Part shown: positions 1-10,280 of the stretch, piece after piece
Layout: the number at the start of each line of letters is the position of its first letter
Position numbering within the stretch: the stretch's first letter is position 1
Assembly (NCBI GenBank): GCA_934418055.1
Contig: CAKRWX010000042.1
Span: forward strand, 1 to 12,575
DNA: 12,575 bases
Direction of reading: 5' to 3'
Origin: an uncultured Lachnospiraceae bacterium
GTDB taxonomy: Bacteria > Bacillota > Clostridia > Lachnospirales > Lachnospiraceae
The notes under the pieces: generated by a model
The model's database searches: none
Seen by the model: only the letters and a program-made list of their open reading frames with translations
Told to the model about the DNA's origin: nothing
Position numbers and translations under genes: made by a program

Positions 1-371
1 ACCCAGGTGTGAGTCAGGAAAAGTTTAAGGGCATGAAAGATCGTAGTGATTCCAATGATACTGCACAGGAGACCGATGATCAGTCTTTTTCGTGTGACTT
101 TTCGTTGCTTCTGGGCGATGTCTAGGCTGGCGATGATCTCATTGTCGGAATTTTCTTCTATTTCTTTGGAACATTTCATTAATTGGGTTAAGGTGATTCC
201 CAGGGCATCGGCGAGAGGTTCTAAGGTATTGATATCGGGGAAACCAAGGCCCCGTTCCCAGCGGCTGACGGCTTTGTCGGTGACATTTAATTTGCGGGCC
301 AGTTCAGCCTGGGTGAGTTGTTTTTCTTTGCGGATTGTTGCGATAAATTTTCCAAGTTCGGCTGCTTCCAT
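1..371 (-). CDS. XRE-family HTH regulator with a C-terminal membrane segment (partial, 3' end outside window)
   Basis: The first 123 residues are visible, running leftward off the window with no stop. Residues 6-60 form a Cro/C1-type helix-turn-helix: LTQAELARKLNVTDKAVSRW covers helices 2-3, followed by the usual GLGFPDINTLEPLADALG stretch. A charged linker (about residues 66-96, ending QKQRKVTRKR) leads to a hydrophobic segment at about 97-119 (LIIGLLCSIIGITTIFHALK), probably one membrane helix. The start is set by AAGGAGG eight bases before the ATG at 371. This architecture, a DNA-binding head and membrane-anchored tail, is common in Lachnospiraceae and suggests a sensor of envelope or extracellular state; the ligand is unknown. 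It is divergent from the amino acid transporter at 594, so it may regulate itself and that gene (inference). The family call is firm; the regulon is not. Confidence 0.88.
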   Translation of the reverse strand, partial: MEAAELGKFIATIRKEKQLTQAELARKLNVTDKAVSRWERGLGFPDINTLEPLADALGITLTQLMKCSKEIEENSDNEIIASLDIAQKQRKVTRKRLIIGLLCSIIGITTIFHALKLFLTHTW

Positions 372-399
372 ATAGTTGTCCTCCTTTTTTGTTAAGATT

Positions 400-428
400 A
401 CTATATCATTAGAAAGACAAATTGAAAA
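400..428 (-). promoter_or_regulatory. Sigma-A-type promoter for the XRE regulator
   Basis: Read on the minus strand, TTTTCA (423-428) is separated by exactly 17 nt from TATAGT (400-405). The -10 lies about 28 nt before the ATG, just ahead of the ribosome binding site, giving a short leader. The -35 matches the consensus at four of six positions. Confidence 0.5.
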
Positions 429-441
429 CCGATGGAAGCTT

Positions 442-460
442 TCTTTTGCTCCCCAAAAGA
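442..460. repeat. Small perfect inverted repeat between the divergent XRE and transporter genes
   Basis: TCTTTTG (442-448) and CAAAAGA (454-460) are perfect inverted arms of 7 bp around a 5-nt centre. The element lies between the two divergent promoters and could be a regulator site, for example for the neighbouring XRE protein. It has no T-tract that would make it a terminator. Function is inferred from position only. Confidence 0.3.
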
Positions 461-512
461 CTCTACGAATCCTTTACAGGTAGAAATTCCATGAAGCATG
501 AATAAAATATCA

Positions 513-541
513 TTGATTATCTTTCAATTTCCAGGTACAAT
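513..541 (+). promoter_or_regulatory. Sigma-A-type promoter for the amino acid transporter
   Basis: TTGATT (513-518) and TACAAT (536-541) are separated by exactly 17 nt; the -35 matches at four of six and the -10 at five of six positions. Transcription would start near 548 and give a leader of about 45 nt. That leader contains a short CCGTT...AACGG hairpin and ends in the GGGGGA ribosome binding site at 582-587. Confidence 0.6.
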
Positions 542-593
542 AAAAGGTAGCCGTTTCAAGCGGAACGGTAAATAGAAATGTGGGGGATTTTTT

Positions 594-1964
594 ATGAAAC
601 AACGTGAAACGTTTCAGTCGCGGTTGGGTTTTTTGCTGCTTTCCGCAGGCTGTGCCATTGGAATTGGTAATGTGTGGCGTTTTCCTTATGTGGTAGGTGC
701 CAATGGCGGTGGAATTTTCGTTGTCTTTTATCTGTTGTTCCTGGCGATCATGGGTGTACCAGTGCTGTCCATGGAGTTTGCAGTGGGACGGGCCAGCAGA
801 AAGAGTCCGGTGAAGGCATACCAGGAGCTGGAGAAGAAAGGCAGTAAGTGGCATCTGCACGGTTACGTGGCGCTTTTCGGCAACTATATGCTGATGATGT
901 TTTATACCACTGTGGCAGGATGGATGTTATATTATTTCTACGGATTTTTAACGGGTAAATTTACCGGACAGACTCAGGAAGGTGTGACAGCGCTGTTTGG
1001 TGAGATGTTAGCCAGTCCTGGAACCAATACATTCTGGATGGTATTGGTGGTGATCCTGGGAATCATGGTTTGTTCCATGGGTCTGCAGGCTGGTGTGGAG
1101 CGAATCACCAAAGGGATGATGATCGGTCTGTTATCCCTGATGATCGTTCTGGCGGTTCATGGACTGTTCCTGGATGGAGGGGCAGAAGGACTGCGATTTT
1201 ATCTTTTGCCGGATTTTGAAAAATTCCAGGAAGTTGGTGTTGGCAAGGTGATCGTTGCAGCTATGAACCAGTCCTTTTTCACCTTAAGTCTTGGCATCGG
1301 CGCCATGGCAATTTTTGGAAGCTATCTGGAGAAAAAGAACACTCTGCTTGGAGAAGCTGTCAATGTGGCAGTTTTGGATACCTTTGTAGCCATCACTGCA
1401 GGACTGATCATTTTCCCGGCGTGCTTTGCTTTTGGAGTGAATCCGGATAGTGGTCCGAGTCTGGTCTTTATCACGCTGCCAAACGTGTTTATTTCCATGG
1501 CGGGTGGACGGATCTGGGGAAGCTTTTTCTTCTTGTTTATGTCATTTGCAGCATTTTCTACGGTTATCGCAGTATTTGAAAATATCATTGCCTGTGATAT
1601 GGAATTGTTGAACATCAGTCGTAAGAAATCCTGTATGGCAAACCTGGTTCTGATCGCTGTTCTGTCCCTTCCATGTGCCCTGGGCTTTAATCTGCTAAGC
1701 GGCTTCCAGCCTCTGGGGGCGGGGAGTACGGTGCTGGATCTGGAGGACTTTATTGTCAGCAACTTATTGCTGCCGTTGGGATCTTTGATTTATCTGGTGT
1801 TCTCTACCTGGAATTTTGGATGGGGATTCGAGAAATATCAGAAAGAGGCCAACGAGGGCGGGGGGCTGAAGGTTCCGGCCTGGATCCGGGGATATGTAAA
1901 ATATGTACTTCCATTGATGATCCTGGGATTGTTCTTAGAGGGAATCTGGGAGAAATTTTTCTAA
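594..1964 (+). CDS. Na+-coupled amino acid symporter, NSS (SNF / LeuT-fold) family
   Basis: A 456-residue membrane protein. By hydropathy it has about 11 membrane segments (near 12-32, 40-60, 88-112, 146-165, 174-192, 218-243, 256-278, 306-335, 346-365, 385-405 and 432-452), the size and topology of bacterial NSS proteins such as MhsT that lack helix 12. Helix 1 carries GCAIGIGNVWRFPY: A21 and N26 match the LeuT Na1 ligands A22 and N27, and R29 matches the outer-gate arginine. Helix 3 has the substrate-site tyrosine in YTTVAGW; helix 6 has the unwound SFFTLSLGIG; helix 8 has FAAFSTVIAV, keeping the Ala and Ser/Thr ligands of Na2. The expected role is Na+-driven uptake of a neutral, probably hydrophobic or aromatic, amino acid; the exact substrate cannot be read. 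Its ribosome binding site (GGGGGA) is weaker than those of its neighbours. It is transcribed alone and ends at a strong terminator. Confidence 0.93.
   Translation: MKQRETFQSRLGFLLLSAGCAIGIGNVWRFPYVVGANGGGIFVVFYLLFLAIMGVPVLSMEFAVGRASRKSPVKAYQELEKKGSKWHLHGYVALFGNYMLMMFYTTVAGWMLYYFYGFLTGKFTGQTQEGVTALFGEMLASPGTNTFWMVLVVILGIMVCSMGLQAGVERITKGMMIGLLSLMIVLAVHGLFLDGGAEGLRFYLLPDFEKFQEVGVGKVIVAAMNQSFFTLSLGIGAMAIFGSYLEKKNTLLGEAVNVAVLDTFVAITAGLIIFPACFAFGVNPDSGPSLVFITLPNVFISMAGGRIWGSFFFLFMSFAAFSTVIAVFENIIACDMELLNISRKKSCMANLVLIAVLSLPCALGFNLLSGFQPLGAGSTVLDLEDFIVSNLLLPLGSLIYLVFSTWNFGWGFEKYQKEANEGGGLKVPAWIRGYVKYVLPLMILGLFLEGIWEKFF
605..616. promoter_or_regulatory. Perfect 12-bp palindrome with central CG, possible LacI-type operator
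   Basis: TGAAACGTTTCA is its own reverse complement and lies in codons 4-8 of the transporter gene. It shares the AAACGTTT core with the operator at 10159-10174 and resembles the core of the E. coli RbsR operator. It is two bases shorter than a CcpA cre box. A site just inside the coding region could act as a roadblock, but it may be fortuitous coding sequence. Confidence 0.3.
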
Positions 1965-1981
1965 AATGAATTCTGTAATCG

Positions 1982-2027
1982 AAAAGCTGCTTCGGCCTGA
2001 AAAATCAGAAACCGAAGCAGCTTTTTT
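1982..2027 (+). terminator. Rho-independent terminator between convergent genes
   Basis: Arms 1982-1995 and 2012-2025 pair perfectly over 14 bp (AAAAGCTGCTTCGG with CCGAAGCAGCTTTT), and the T-run extends to 2027. It begins 17 bp after the transporter stop codon. In the other orientation the stem is followed by TTTTCGATT, so it may also terminate the heparinase-like gene that ends at 2046. Confidence 0.93.
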
Positions 2028-2045
2028 GTATCATGCATCTGGTTT

Positions 2046-3929
2046 TTATTTCGTGATAATTAAAGTAAGGTCATCTTTTTCTGGCGTTACAAGAATTCGC
2101 CACAGATCCGCTTTCCAGGCGAGCTGAAGCCTGGCATCGGTGATTGGCAGACGCTCGATGATGACCTTGGAAGCATTTGGGATCTGGCAGTCACCCAGGT
2201 CTCCTACGTGAAGGAGCTGTTTTTCAGGATCCCATGTGGGAACCTCGTAGGTGATCAGGGATAGGACCGGGGTCAGACCATCGCAGGAGTAGTGGTCTGT
2301 GATGGTGATGGTCTCCTGGGGCTTATCAAAGGATGCGTGTCGGACAAAGGACTGGACCCTTGTATCTGGATAAGCGTCAGCTAACTCCATGGAAATCTCA
2401 GAGAAGGATTCTCCTATCTGCCACTTCACATGATGGGCTGCGTACTGAGGCCCATCATTTTCCATAATGCCATAAAGACCGGACTGTCCGGCAAAATCAG
2501 CAGCCAGAGCGTATGGGGTAGAAGCGCAGGCAGTTTTTTCACAGCCAGTAAAGGTTGGCAGGTTGTGATACTGGGACTGCATGGTCCACAGCTCGTAGCG
2601 CTGTGGGGAAAATGTCTTCCGGCAGTAGGTTTCCACGCCGATATCGGTGAAGAATGGAAGCCCATCTTTATATAAAGTAAAGCTTCCGCAGTCATTGTGG
2701 TTGTGGCTGTCATCATTATCACCAGCTTTTACGGCCAGGCAGAAGGTATCATCACGGGTGAGAAATACTCCGGCGCTGGGGTAATAAAGCTCAGGATGGA
2801 AAATCGGACCGTCTGTCGGATATGCCATCATCTCATCCCAGTAGGAAAATTGTAAAAGCCGGTACCAGGTGTTGTGTTCGTCCAGAAGCAGGGCGTCTTC
2901 ATTGACTTTCAGATCCTGGGCAGATAATTTCATCAGATTGGCATTGCCTGTCCGTTTGCCAAAAAGGTACTCGCGGGCGGAACAGCGGACAGTGACAGCG
3001 GAGCAGTCTGCAAAATTGATGTACCAATGATCATTCACATGCATATTTAAAACATAAGAGGCGATATTTTTGATTTTTTCCTGCTGATACAATGGGGCAA
3101 AATGACCGCCAGTCATGCCATTTAAGATTTCCATGCATCCAAAGAGGCATAAGCCGGCGTGACGGTAATAATGAGCACCTTCGTCGCAGCAGCCGTCTTC
3201 CCCGTATTCATCCAGAAAATAATCAATGCTTCTGCAGGCTTTTAAGAAAATCTGCTGGCGCATGGATTCTTCGATCGGCGTGAGAGCCGCAGCAATCAGG
3301 ATATTCTGGGTACACCATACGGTCCAGTTATTGACATGAGCGGTCCCGTCTCCCATCCACCAGAAATACTCGTGGAGATATGGAGTGAAAATCCGTTTGA
3401 TCAGGGTCTCTTTCACGGTTTCAGCGATAAATGGGCTGACAGGATCTAAGGAGTCCTTCATTAAATAAACAGCAGAAGCCAGAACAGCACCGGTTTCCGC
3501 AGCAAATAAGTCTACCACCGGCCGGGTGGTGTCTGGAAGCGGAAGCTGTGGAGTATCTTTAATATAGGTATTGTGCGGAGGCAGCTGCCATGCGCTTTCT
3601 TCACAGATCATATAAATGCCGTTGATGATGTCATCCAGAAAATGTCCCTGGTGCTGGATACATTCTGCAAACATCAGATCGTTCAGCTTTTGACGGCGGG
3701 AGAACTGTTTGTCCTCAAAATGGATCCGGTTGCCAGTGCGGGCAAAATCGAGGTAGTCGGTGGCATAGATCACAGACCATGGACTAGCTTGGGCACGTAA
3801 CCCTTCGCAAAGCAGACGTTTTGCCAGATCTGGATTCAGATTTTCCCAGGCAGTGCGGTCGGCAACAGAGGGACCGATGGAAAATGGGTGAAACGGCGGT
3901 TGGTATTGTTCTGCGTATTCGTAAAACAT
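2046..3929 (-). CDS. Heparinase II/III-family protein (putative intracellular polysaccharide/oligosaccharide lyase)
   Basis: A 627-residue protein without a signal peptide, so probably cytoplasmic. The N-terminal two thirds is helical, as in the alpha/alpha toroid of this superfamily, with VNNW at 199-202 and DEGAHYYRHAG (Y254/Y255), where these lyases place the catalytic Asn and Tyr. The C-terminal beta-sandwich carries the hallmark SHNHNDCGSF (H409, H411, D413) and a DIGVETY strand typical of the Hepar_II_III domain. Family members cleave uronic-acid-containing glycans (heparin, alginate) by beta-elimination, but many Firmicute members are uncharacterised, so the substrate is unknown. I chose the start at 3929 because AAAGGA precedes it at good spacing; an in-frame ATG at 3971 has AAGGA directly against it, too close to use. 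It is divergent from lacLM and could share its control. No uronate genes are in view. Confidence 0.82.
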   Translation of the reverse strand: MFYEYAEQYQPPFHPFSIGPSVADRTAWENLNPDLAKRLLCEGLRAQASPWSVIYATDYLDFARTGNRIHFEDKQFSRRQKLNDLMFAECIQHQGHFLDDIINGIYMICEESAWQLPPHNTYIKDTPQLPLPDTTRPVVDLFAAETGAVLASAVYLMKDSLDPVSPFIAETVKETLIKRIFTPYLHEYFWWMGDGTAHVNNWTVWCTQNILIAAALTPIEESMRQQIFLKACRSIDYFLDEYGEDGCCDEGAHYYRHAGLCLFGCMEILNGMTGGHFAPLYQQEKIKNIASYVLNMHVNDHWYINFADCSAVTVRCSAREYLFGKRTGNANLMKLSAQDLKVNEDALLLDEHNTWYRLLQFSYWDEMMAYPTDGPIFHPELYYPSAGVFLTRDDTFCLAVKAGDNDDSHNHNDCGSFTLYKDGLPFFTDIGVETYCRKTFSPQRYELWTMQSQYHNLPTFTGCEKTACASTPYALAADFAGQSGLYGIMENDGPQYAAHHVKWQIGESFSEISMELADAYPDTRVQSFVRHASFDKPQETITITDHYSCDGLTPVLSLITYEVPTWDPEKQLLHVGDLGDCQIPNASKVIIERLPITDARLQLAWKADLWRILVTPEKDDLTLIITK

Positions 3930-3990
3930 AAGGTGCGTCCTTTCTATATATAGATTAGTTACGAAAATCATTCCTTTTCATGTGGTTATT

Positions 3991-3999
3991 TGTTATAAT
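3991..3999 (+). promoter_or_regulatory. Extended -10 promoter element upstream of lacL
   Basis: TGTTATAAT is a perfect TATAAT with the TGn extension, which can compensate for a missing -35; no good TTGACA lies 16-18 nt upstream. It directs transcription toward GAAGGAGGG (4011-4019), the 18-codon ORF and lacL. It is the only convincing promoter in the 240-bp gap between the heparinase-like gene and lacL. Confidence 0.5.
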
Positions 4000-4024
4000 C
4001 ATATCATAGCGAAGGAGGGTGTTT

Positions 4025-7197
<3,173 letters not shown>

Positions 7198-7241
7198 AAG
7201 AGATGGCTGCGTATGGATTAAAAACGGAGGATGAAAAATAA

Positions 7242-7940
7242 ATGCTGGAAGAACTGAAAAAAAGAGTATATGAAGCAAATATGAAGCTTCCCCAGTACGG
7301 ACTGGTTACGTTTACCTGGGGAAATGTCAGTGAGATCGACAGGGAGACCGGATGCTTTGCTATCAAACCAAGCGGCGTTCCATATGAGGATTTAAAACCG
7401 GAAGACATGGTGATCATGGATCTGGAGGGCAATAAAATCGAAGGCAGATACAACCCGTCCTCTGATACGCCGACCCATCTGGAACTGTATAAAGCTTTTC
7501 CGGAGATCGGTGGTATTGTTCATACCCATTCTTCCTATGCCACCAGCTGGGCACAGGCGGGAAGAGACATTCCGTGTTACGGAACTACCCATGCGGATTA
7601 TATTTACGGGGAAGTGCCCTGTCTGAGATGCCTGACCAGAGAAGAGATCGATGAGGCATATGAGAAAAATACAGGACTTCTGATCGTTCATGAGTTTAAG
7701 AAAAGAGAGAAAGATGTAAAGGCGGTTCCGGCAGTTTTATGTAAGAATCATGGTCCGTTTACCTGGGGAAAGGATGGCAATGAGGCGGTGCATAATGCGG
7801 TTGTCCTGGAAGAGTGCGCGAAGATGGCATTCCGCACAGAGCTGATCAATCCACAGGTAAAACCAGCGCCTCAGGAACTACAGGATAAGCATTATTACCG
7901 GAAACATGGCGCAAATGCATACTACGGACAGAAGGCGTAA
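7242..7940 (+). CDS. araD: L-ribulose-5-phosphate 4-epimerase
   Basis: 232 residues, the size of E. coli AraD (231), class II aldolase/epimerase fold. The zinc ligands are visible: D75 (SSDTPTH), H94 and H96 (VHTHS) and H170 (KNHGPFTWG), matching E. coli D76, H95, H97 and H171. The catalytic pair also matches: D119 (THADY) for D120, and Y228 near the C-terminus (NAYYGQ) for Y229. These residues separate it from L-fuculose-1-phosphate aldolase. It converts L-ribulose-5-P to D-xylulose-5-P by retro-aldol chemistry, feeding the pentose phosphate pathway. It is the third gene of the lacLM transcript and uses GGAGG at 7226-7230, 11 nt before the ATG. Oddly, no araA, araB or arabinose transporter is next to it, so either these lie elsewhere or the locus has been rearranged. 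Confidence 0.93.
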   Translation: MLEELKKRVYEANMKLPQYGLVTFTWGNVSEIDRETGCFAIKPSGVPYEDLKPEDMVIMDLEGNKIEGRYNPSSDTPTHLELYKAFPEIGGIVHTHSSYATSWAQAGRDIPCYGTTHADYIYGEVPCLRCLTREEIDEAYEKNTGLLIVHEFKKREKDVKAVPAVLCKNHGPFTWGKDGNEAVHNAVVLEECAKMAFRTELINPQVKPAPQELQDKHYYRKHGANAYYGQKA

Positions 7941-8019
7941 GAAGGAACCTTCCAGTTCTTCAGAAGGATGATTGGAGCTTTCGCATGTGAGAAGAGACTG
8001 TTGGGGCTTCCATAAAGTA

Positions 8020-8049
8020 ACAACAGAGAGTGCGGGCACTCTCTGTTGT
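8020..8049. terminator. Hairpin between convergent araD and the LacX-like gene
   Basis: Perfect 13-bp arms at 8020-8032 and 8037-8049 (ACAACAGAGAGTG with CACTCTCTGTTGT) enclose a 4-nt loop. It lies about 80 bp after the araD stop and 12 bp from the end of the opposing gene. Neither side has a proper T-tract, so it is probably a bidirectional terminator or 3'-end stabilising structure of modest strength. The 80 bp between araD and the hairpin hold nothing else I can name. Confidence 0.6.
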
Positions 8050-8061
8050 ACTTAGATCTAT

Positions 8062-8946
8062 TTACAGAATCCGGATACCCATCCGATATTCTTTCGTCTC
8101 TCCCACGTCTAAATTCTGCAGATAATGCCGGTTCATGAAGTCATTATCCTCGTCAGACCGGATGGCGGAACCGTTCCATGGTTCAACGCAGAGGAATGGG
8201 GCTTCGGTGGCTGCCGCGGTCCAGAAAGCGATAGTTTCAAAGTCTGGATAAGCAACTTCAACGCCTTTTCCGGTAGCCGGATTTTTCAGAGCCACTTTTT
8301 TGGATACCAGGTCGGTGAAGAAGATGGCATCGTTGGCAAATAATGGGTAGTTGATCGGCAGAACCCTGCTGTGATCCAAGGCTTTGGTGTAGGTGGTCAT
8401 GTCAAATTCTAATTTTTCAGCGTTGTAGGAATGGAATCCTGCATTTTCTTCTTTTTCAAATTCAAGAACATAATCCTCGAATTTTTCTCCATCTTCTAAT
8501 GGACAGGTGAAGCCTGGATGAGTGCCGATCAGATAGTGGATGGCCTGGGTGTCTGTGTTTTTCACTTTGTAGTTCATATGTAACTGGCCATCAGCGTCTA
8601 AGGTATAGGTTAAGGTCAGGCAGAACGCATATGGGTAAGACTTTCTTGTCTCCTCAGAATCCTGAATGGTGAAGGCAGCTTCGGATTCGGAAGGCTGGGA
8701 TACGGTAAAGTCTGTGATCTTACAGAAACCGTGTTTGATGATGTCATAGGATCTGCCATCGATGACTAATTTGTTGTCACGGCAGTTGCCTACGATTGGG
8801 AAAAGCAGTGGAGAGCAGTTAGCCCAGTGCTTCGGGTCCCTCTGCCAGATGTACTCGGTGCCTTCTGGATCCTTTAAGGAAATCAACTGGGCTCCGAGAG
8901 AGTCAATCTGTGCGGAAAATCCATTGTTTTTTAATGTTACGATCAT
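8062..8946 (-). CDS. Aldose 1-epimerase family protein (LacX-like mutarotase)
   Basis: 294 residues, the size of Lactococcus LacX. It has the galactose-mutarotase beta-sandwich signatures: an early SLGAQLISLKDPEGTEYIW, the LLFPIVG strand, the histidine motif THPGF, and the C-terminal VEPWNGSAIRSDE carrying the catalytic Glu. It would interconvert alpha and beta anomers of an aldose or phospho-sugar released by the nearby enzymes; galactose from LacLM is an attractive substrate but unproven. I chose the start at 8946 because AGGAGGGG lies 9 nt upstream; the frame is open for 34 more codons to 9048 with no ribosome site. The gene is downstream of the lacI-type regulator on the same strand, separated by 120 bp, so it may be cotranscribed with it or have its own promoter. 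Confidence 0.88.
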   Translation of the reverse strand: MIVTLKNNGFSAQIDSLGAQLISLKDPEGTEYIWQRDPKHWANCSPLLFPIVGNCRDNKLVIDGRSYDIIKHGFCKITDFTVSQPSESEAAFTIQDSEETRKSYPYAFCLTLTYTLDADGQLHMNYKVKNTDTQAIHYLIGTHPGFTCPLEDGEKFEDYVLEFEKEENAGFHSYNAEKLEFDMTTYTKALDHSRVLPINYPLFANDAIFFTDLVSKKVALKNPATGKGVEVAYPDFETIAFWTAAATEAPFLCVEPWNGSAIRSDEDNDFMNRHYLQNLDVGETKEYRMGIRIL

Positions 8947-9066
8947 AGTAAAACCCCTCCTAAAATATGATAAGAAATGTAATAACATCTGAGTCATGTA
9001 CTGCCGGGCGGAAGCCAGGAACCGTACTGCGAAAGGTAGGATAACCATATTTTGTCAAAACTGTCG

Positions 9067-10089
9067 TTATTTCTGCTTCGGCGGCGCGCAGCTGTCCCGA
9101 ACAGCCGTGTAGAACGGCAGATTCACCCGCACGGGCAGCCGGTGTCCCCCCTCGATTCGGTCAATGAGAATTTTGGCGGTCATCTGCCCCATTTCCTCCA
9201 CTGGAATGTGCATGGTGGTCAGCATAGGCGTCAGATACTGGGCCATGTCGATATCATCGATGCTGATGACGGACACATCGCCTGGAATGGAATGACCGGC
9301 TTCCTGCAATGCCCGCATGGCACCGATGGCAGTGATGTCGTTGGCGCAGAAATAAGCGGTGGCGTCGCAGCCCTGTTCCAGCAGTTTTTTTGTCCCCTGG
9401 TAACCGCCTTCCGATGAGAGATGGATGTTGCACGTGTAAGCCTTTTGAAGCGGAATCCGATGGGCGCTTAAGGCGTCGCAGTATCCCAGATATCGGTTTT
9501 CCGACTGGGTCTCGCCGATGTAGGCGATTTTTTTATGCCCAAGCTGGATCAGGTATTCTACCGCTTCCTTCGCCGCGTCATGGCCGTCGCAGATGATCTG
9601 GTCGTACTTGGCATTTAAACTGTTAAGGCCAGTGTAGACCACGTTGTTGAAATATTGTTTCAACATCTTAAGCATGGGCTTGTCGCAGCGCCCCAGGATC
9701 ACCACGCCGTCCACGTGGTTGTCGGTGATCAGGCGGAAGGTGCTGGGATGGGAAGCGTCAAAGGCGGAAAAGGAATATTTTAATACATAATTCCGCTTAA
9801 ATGCCTCCTGCTCGATGCTTCTGGAAAGGGACGTGAAGAACTGGTCTGTCACGATGTCCTCGGTTCTCGCAAACATGCAGGCGATGGAGCGGGATGGCTG
9901 GGCGGCTTCTTGTTCTCCAAGCTTCAGCGTCCGGGCGGTGGAGTTGGGCGTGTAGCCGGTGCGGCGGACGATTTCCCAGATCCTATCCTGGACTTCCTTG
10001 CTGGCAGCTCCGGGATTATTCTTATTGACTACGCGGGAAACGGTGGAAATAGAGACCCCGGCCTCTTTCGCAATCTCTTTTAAGGTCAT
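9067..10089 (-). CDS. LacI-family transcriptional regulator
   Basis: 340 residues. Residues 3-22 are the LacI helix-turn-helix (LKEIAKEAGVSISTVSRVVN), with I14-S15 at the base-reading positions of the recognition helix. GYTPNSTARTLK (45-56) is the hinge that inserts a leucine in the minor groove at a central CpG. The rest is a periplasmic-binding-protein-like sugar sensor, with FRLITDNHVDGVVILGR, YIGETQSENRYLGY, ANDITAIGAMRAL and VSVISIDDIDMAQYLTP landmarks. The start is fixed by AAGGAGGG 6 nt before the ATG at 10089. It is divergent from pfk, and a matching operator lies in the shared promoter region, so it probably represses both itself and the pfk-tpi-larA operon until a sugar or sugar phosphate binds. 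Its DNA looks richer in G+C than the adjacent LacX-like gene in the lines I counted, a possible sign of separate origin. Confidence 0.95.
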   Translation of the reverse strand: MTLKEIAKEAGVSISTVSRVVNKNNPGAASKEVQDRIWEIVRRTGYTPNSTARTLKLGEQEAAQPSRSIACMFARTEDIVTDQFFTSLSRSIEQEAFKRNYVLKYSFSAFDASHPSTFRLITDNHVDGVVILGRCDKPMLKMLKQYFNNVVYTGLNSLNAKYDQIICDGHDAAKEAVEYLIQLGHKKIAYIGETQSENRYLGYCDALSAHRIPLQKAYTCNIHLSSEGGYQGTKKLLEQGCDATAYFCANDITAIGAMRALQEAGHSIPGDVSVISIDDIDMAQYLTPMLTTMHIPVEEMGQMTAKILIDRIEGGHRLPVRVNLPFYTAVRDSCAPPKQK

Positions 10090-10158
10090 AGAACACCCTC
10101 CTTAAAATCTCATGATTTTATTATAATAGATAAGTACGAAAAACGGTATATCCAATCA

Positions 10159-10174
10159 ACACAAACGTTTGCGT
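10159..10174. promoter_or_regulatory. LacI-family operator between lacI and pfk
   Basis: ACACAAACGTTTGCGT is a 16-bp palindrome apart from one pair (A at position 3 opposite C at 14), with the central CG and AAACGTTT core typical of LacI/PurR-family sites; it is one base from the symmetric PurR-type sequence. It sits between the two divergent -35 candidates (minus-strand TTGATT at 10154-10159 and plus-strand TTTACA at 10179-10184), so a bound dimer could block both promoters. Confidence 0.65.
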
Positions 10175-10178
10175 AAAA

Positions 10179-10206
10179 TTTACACAAATTAGACAAAAAG
10201 TATGGT
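10179..10206 (+). promoter_or_regulatory. Promoter for the pfk operon
   Basis: TTTACA (10179-10184, five of six matches to TTGACA) is separated by 16 nt from TATGGT (10201-10206, four of six). An alternative is TAGACA (10190-10195) with TATATC (10212-10217). Either places the operator directly upstream of or next to the -35. The leader to the pfk ATG is about 70 nt. Confidence 0.45.
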
Positions 10207-10280
10207 ATGCTTATATCATCAATGAGTGTGCAAACCGTGGCTTGGGGTGCCGCGGGCAAAGCAGACAGGAGGAGAAGAAC

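Noticed and set aside
605..616. CcpA cre site reading of TGAAACGTTTCA
   Set aside because: A cre box is 14 bp with four bases between TG and CG; here there are three, so the spacing does not fit.
1322..1762. 146-codon open frame on the minus strand
   Set aside because: Antisense to the conserved transporter helices 7-10; no ribosome site.
8998..9030. GTACTGC direct repeat (8998-9004 and 9024-9030)
   Set aside because: Only 7 bp, two copies, no symmetry; within chance expectation.
9053..9058. Perfect TTGACA on the minus strand between lacI and the LacX-like gene
   Set aside because: No acceptable -10 hexamer lies 16-18 nt downstream (CTTTCG is there), so I do not call a promoter. The A+T-rich stretch near 8967-8985 could still hold one.
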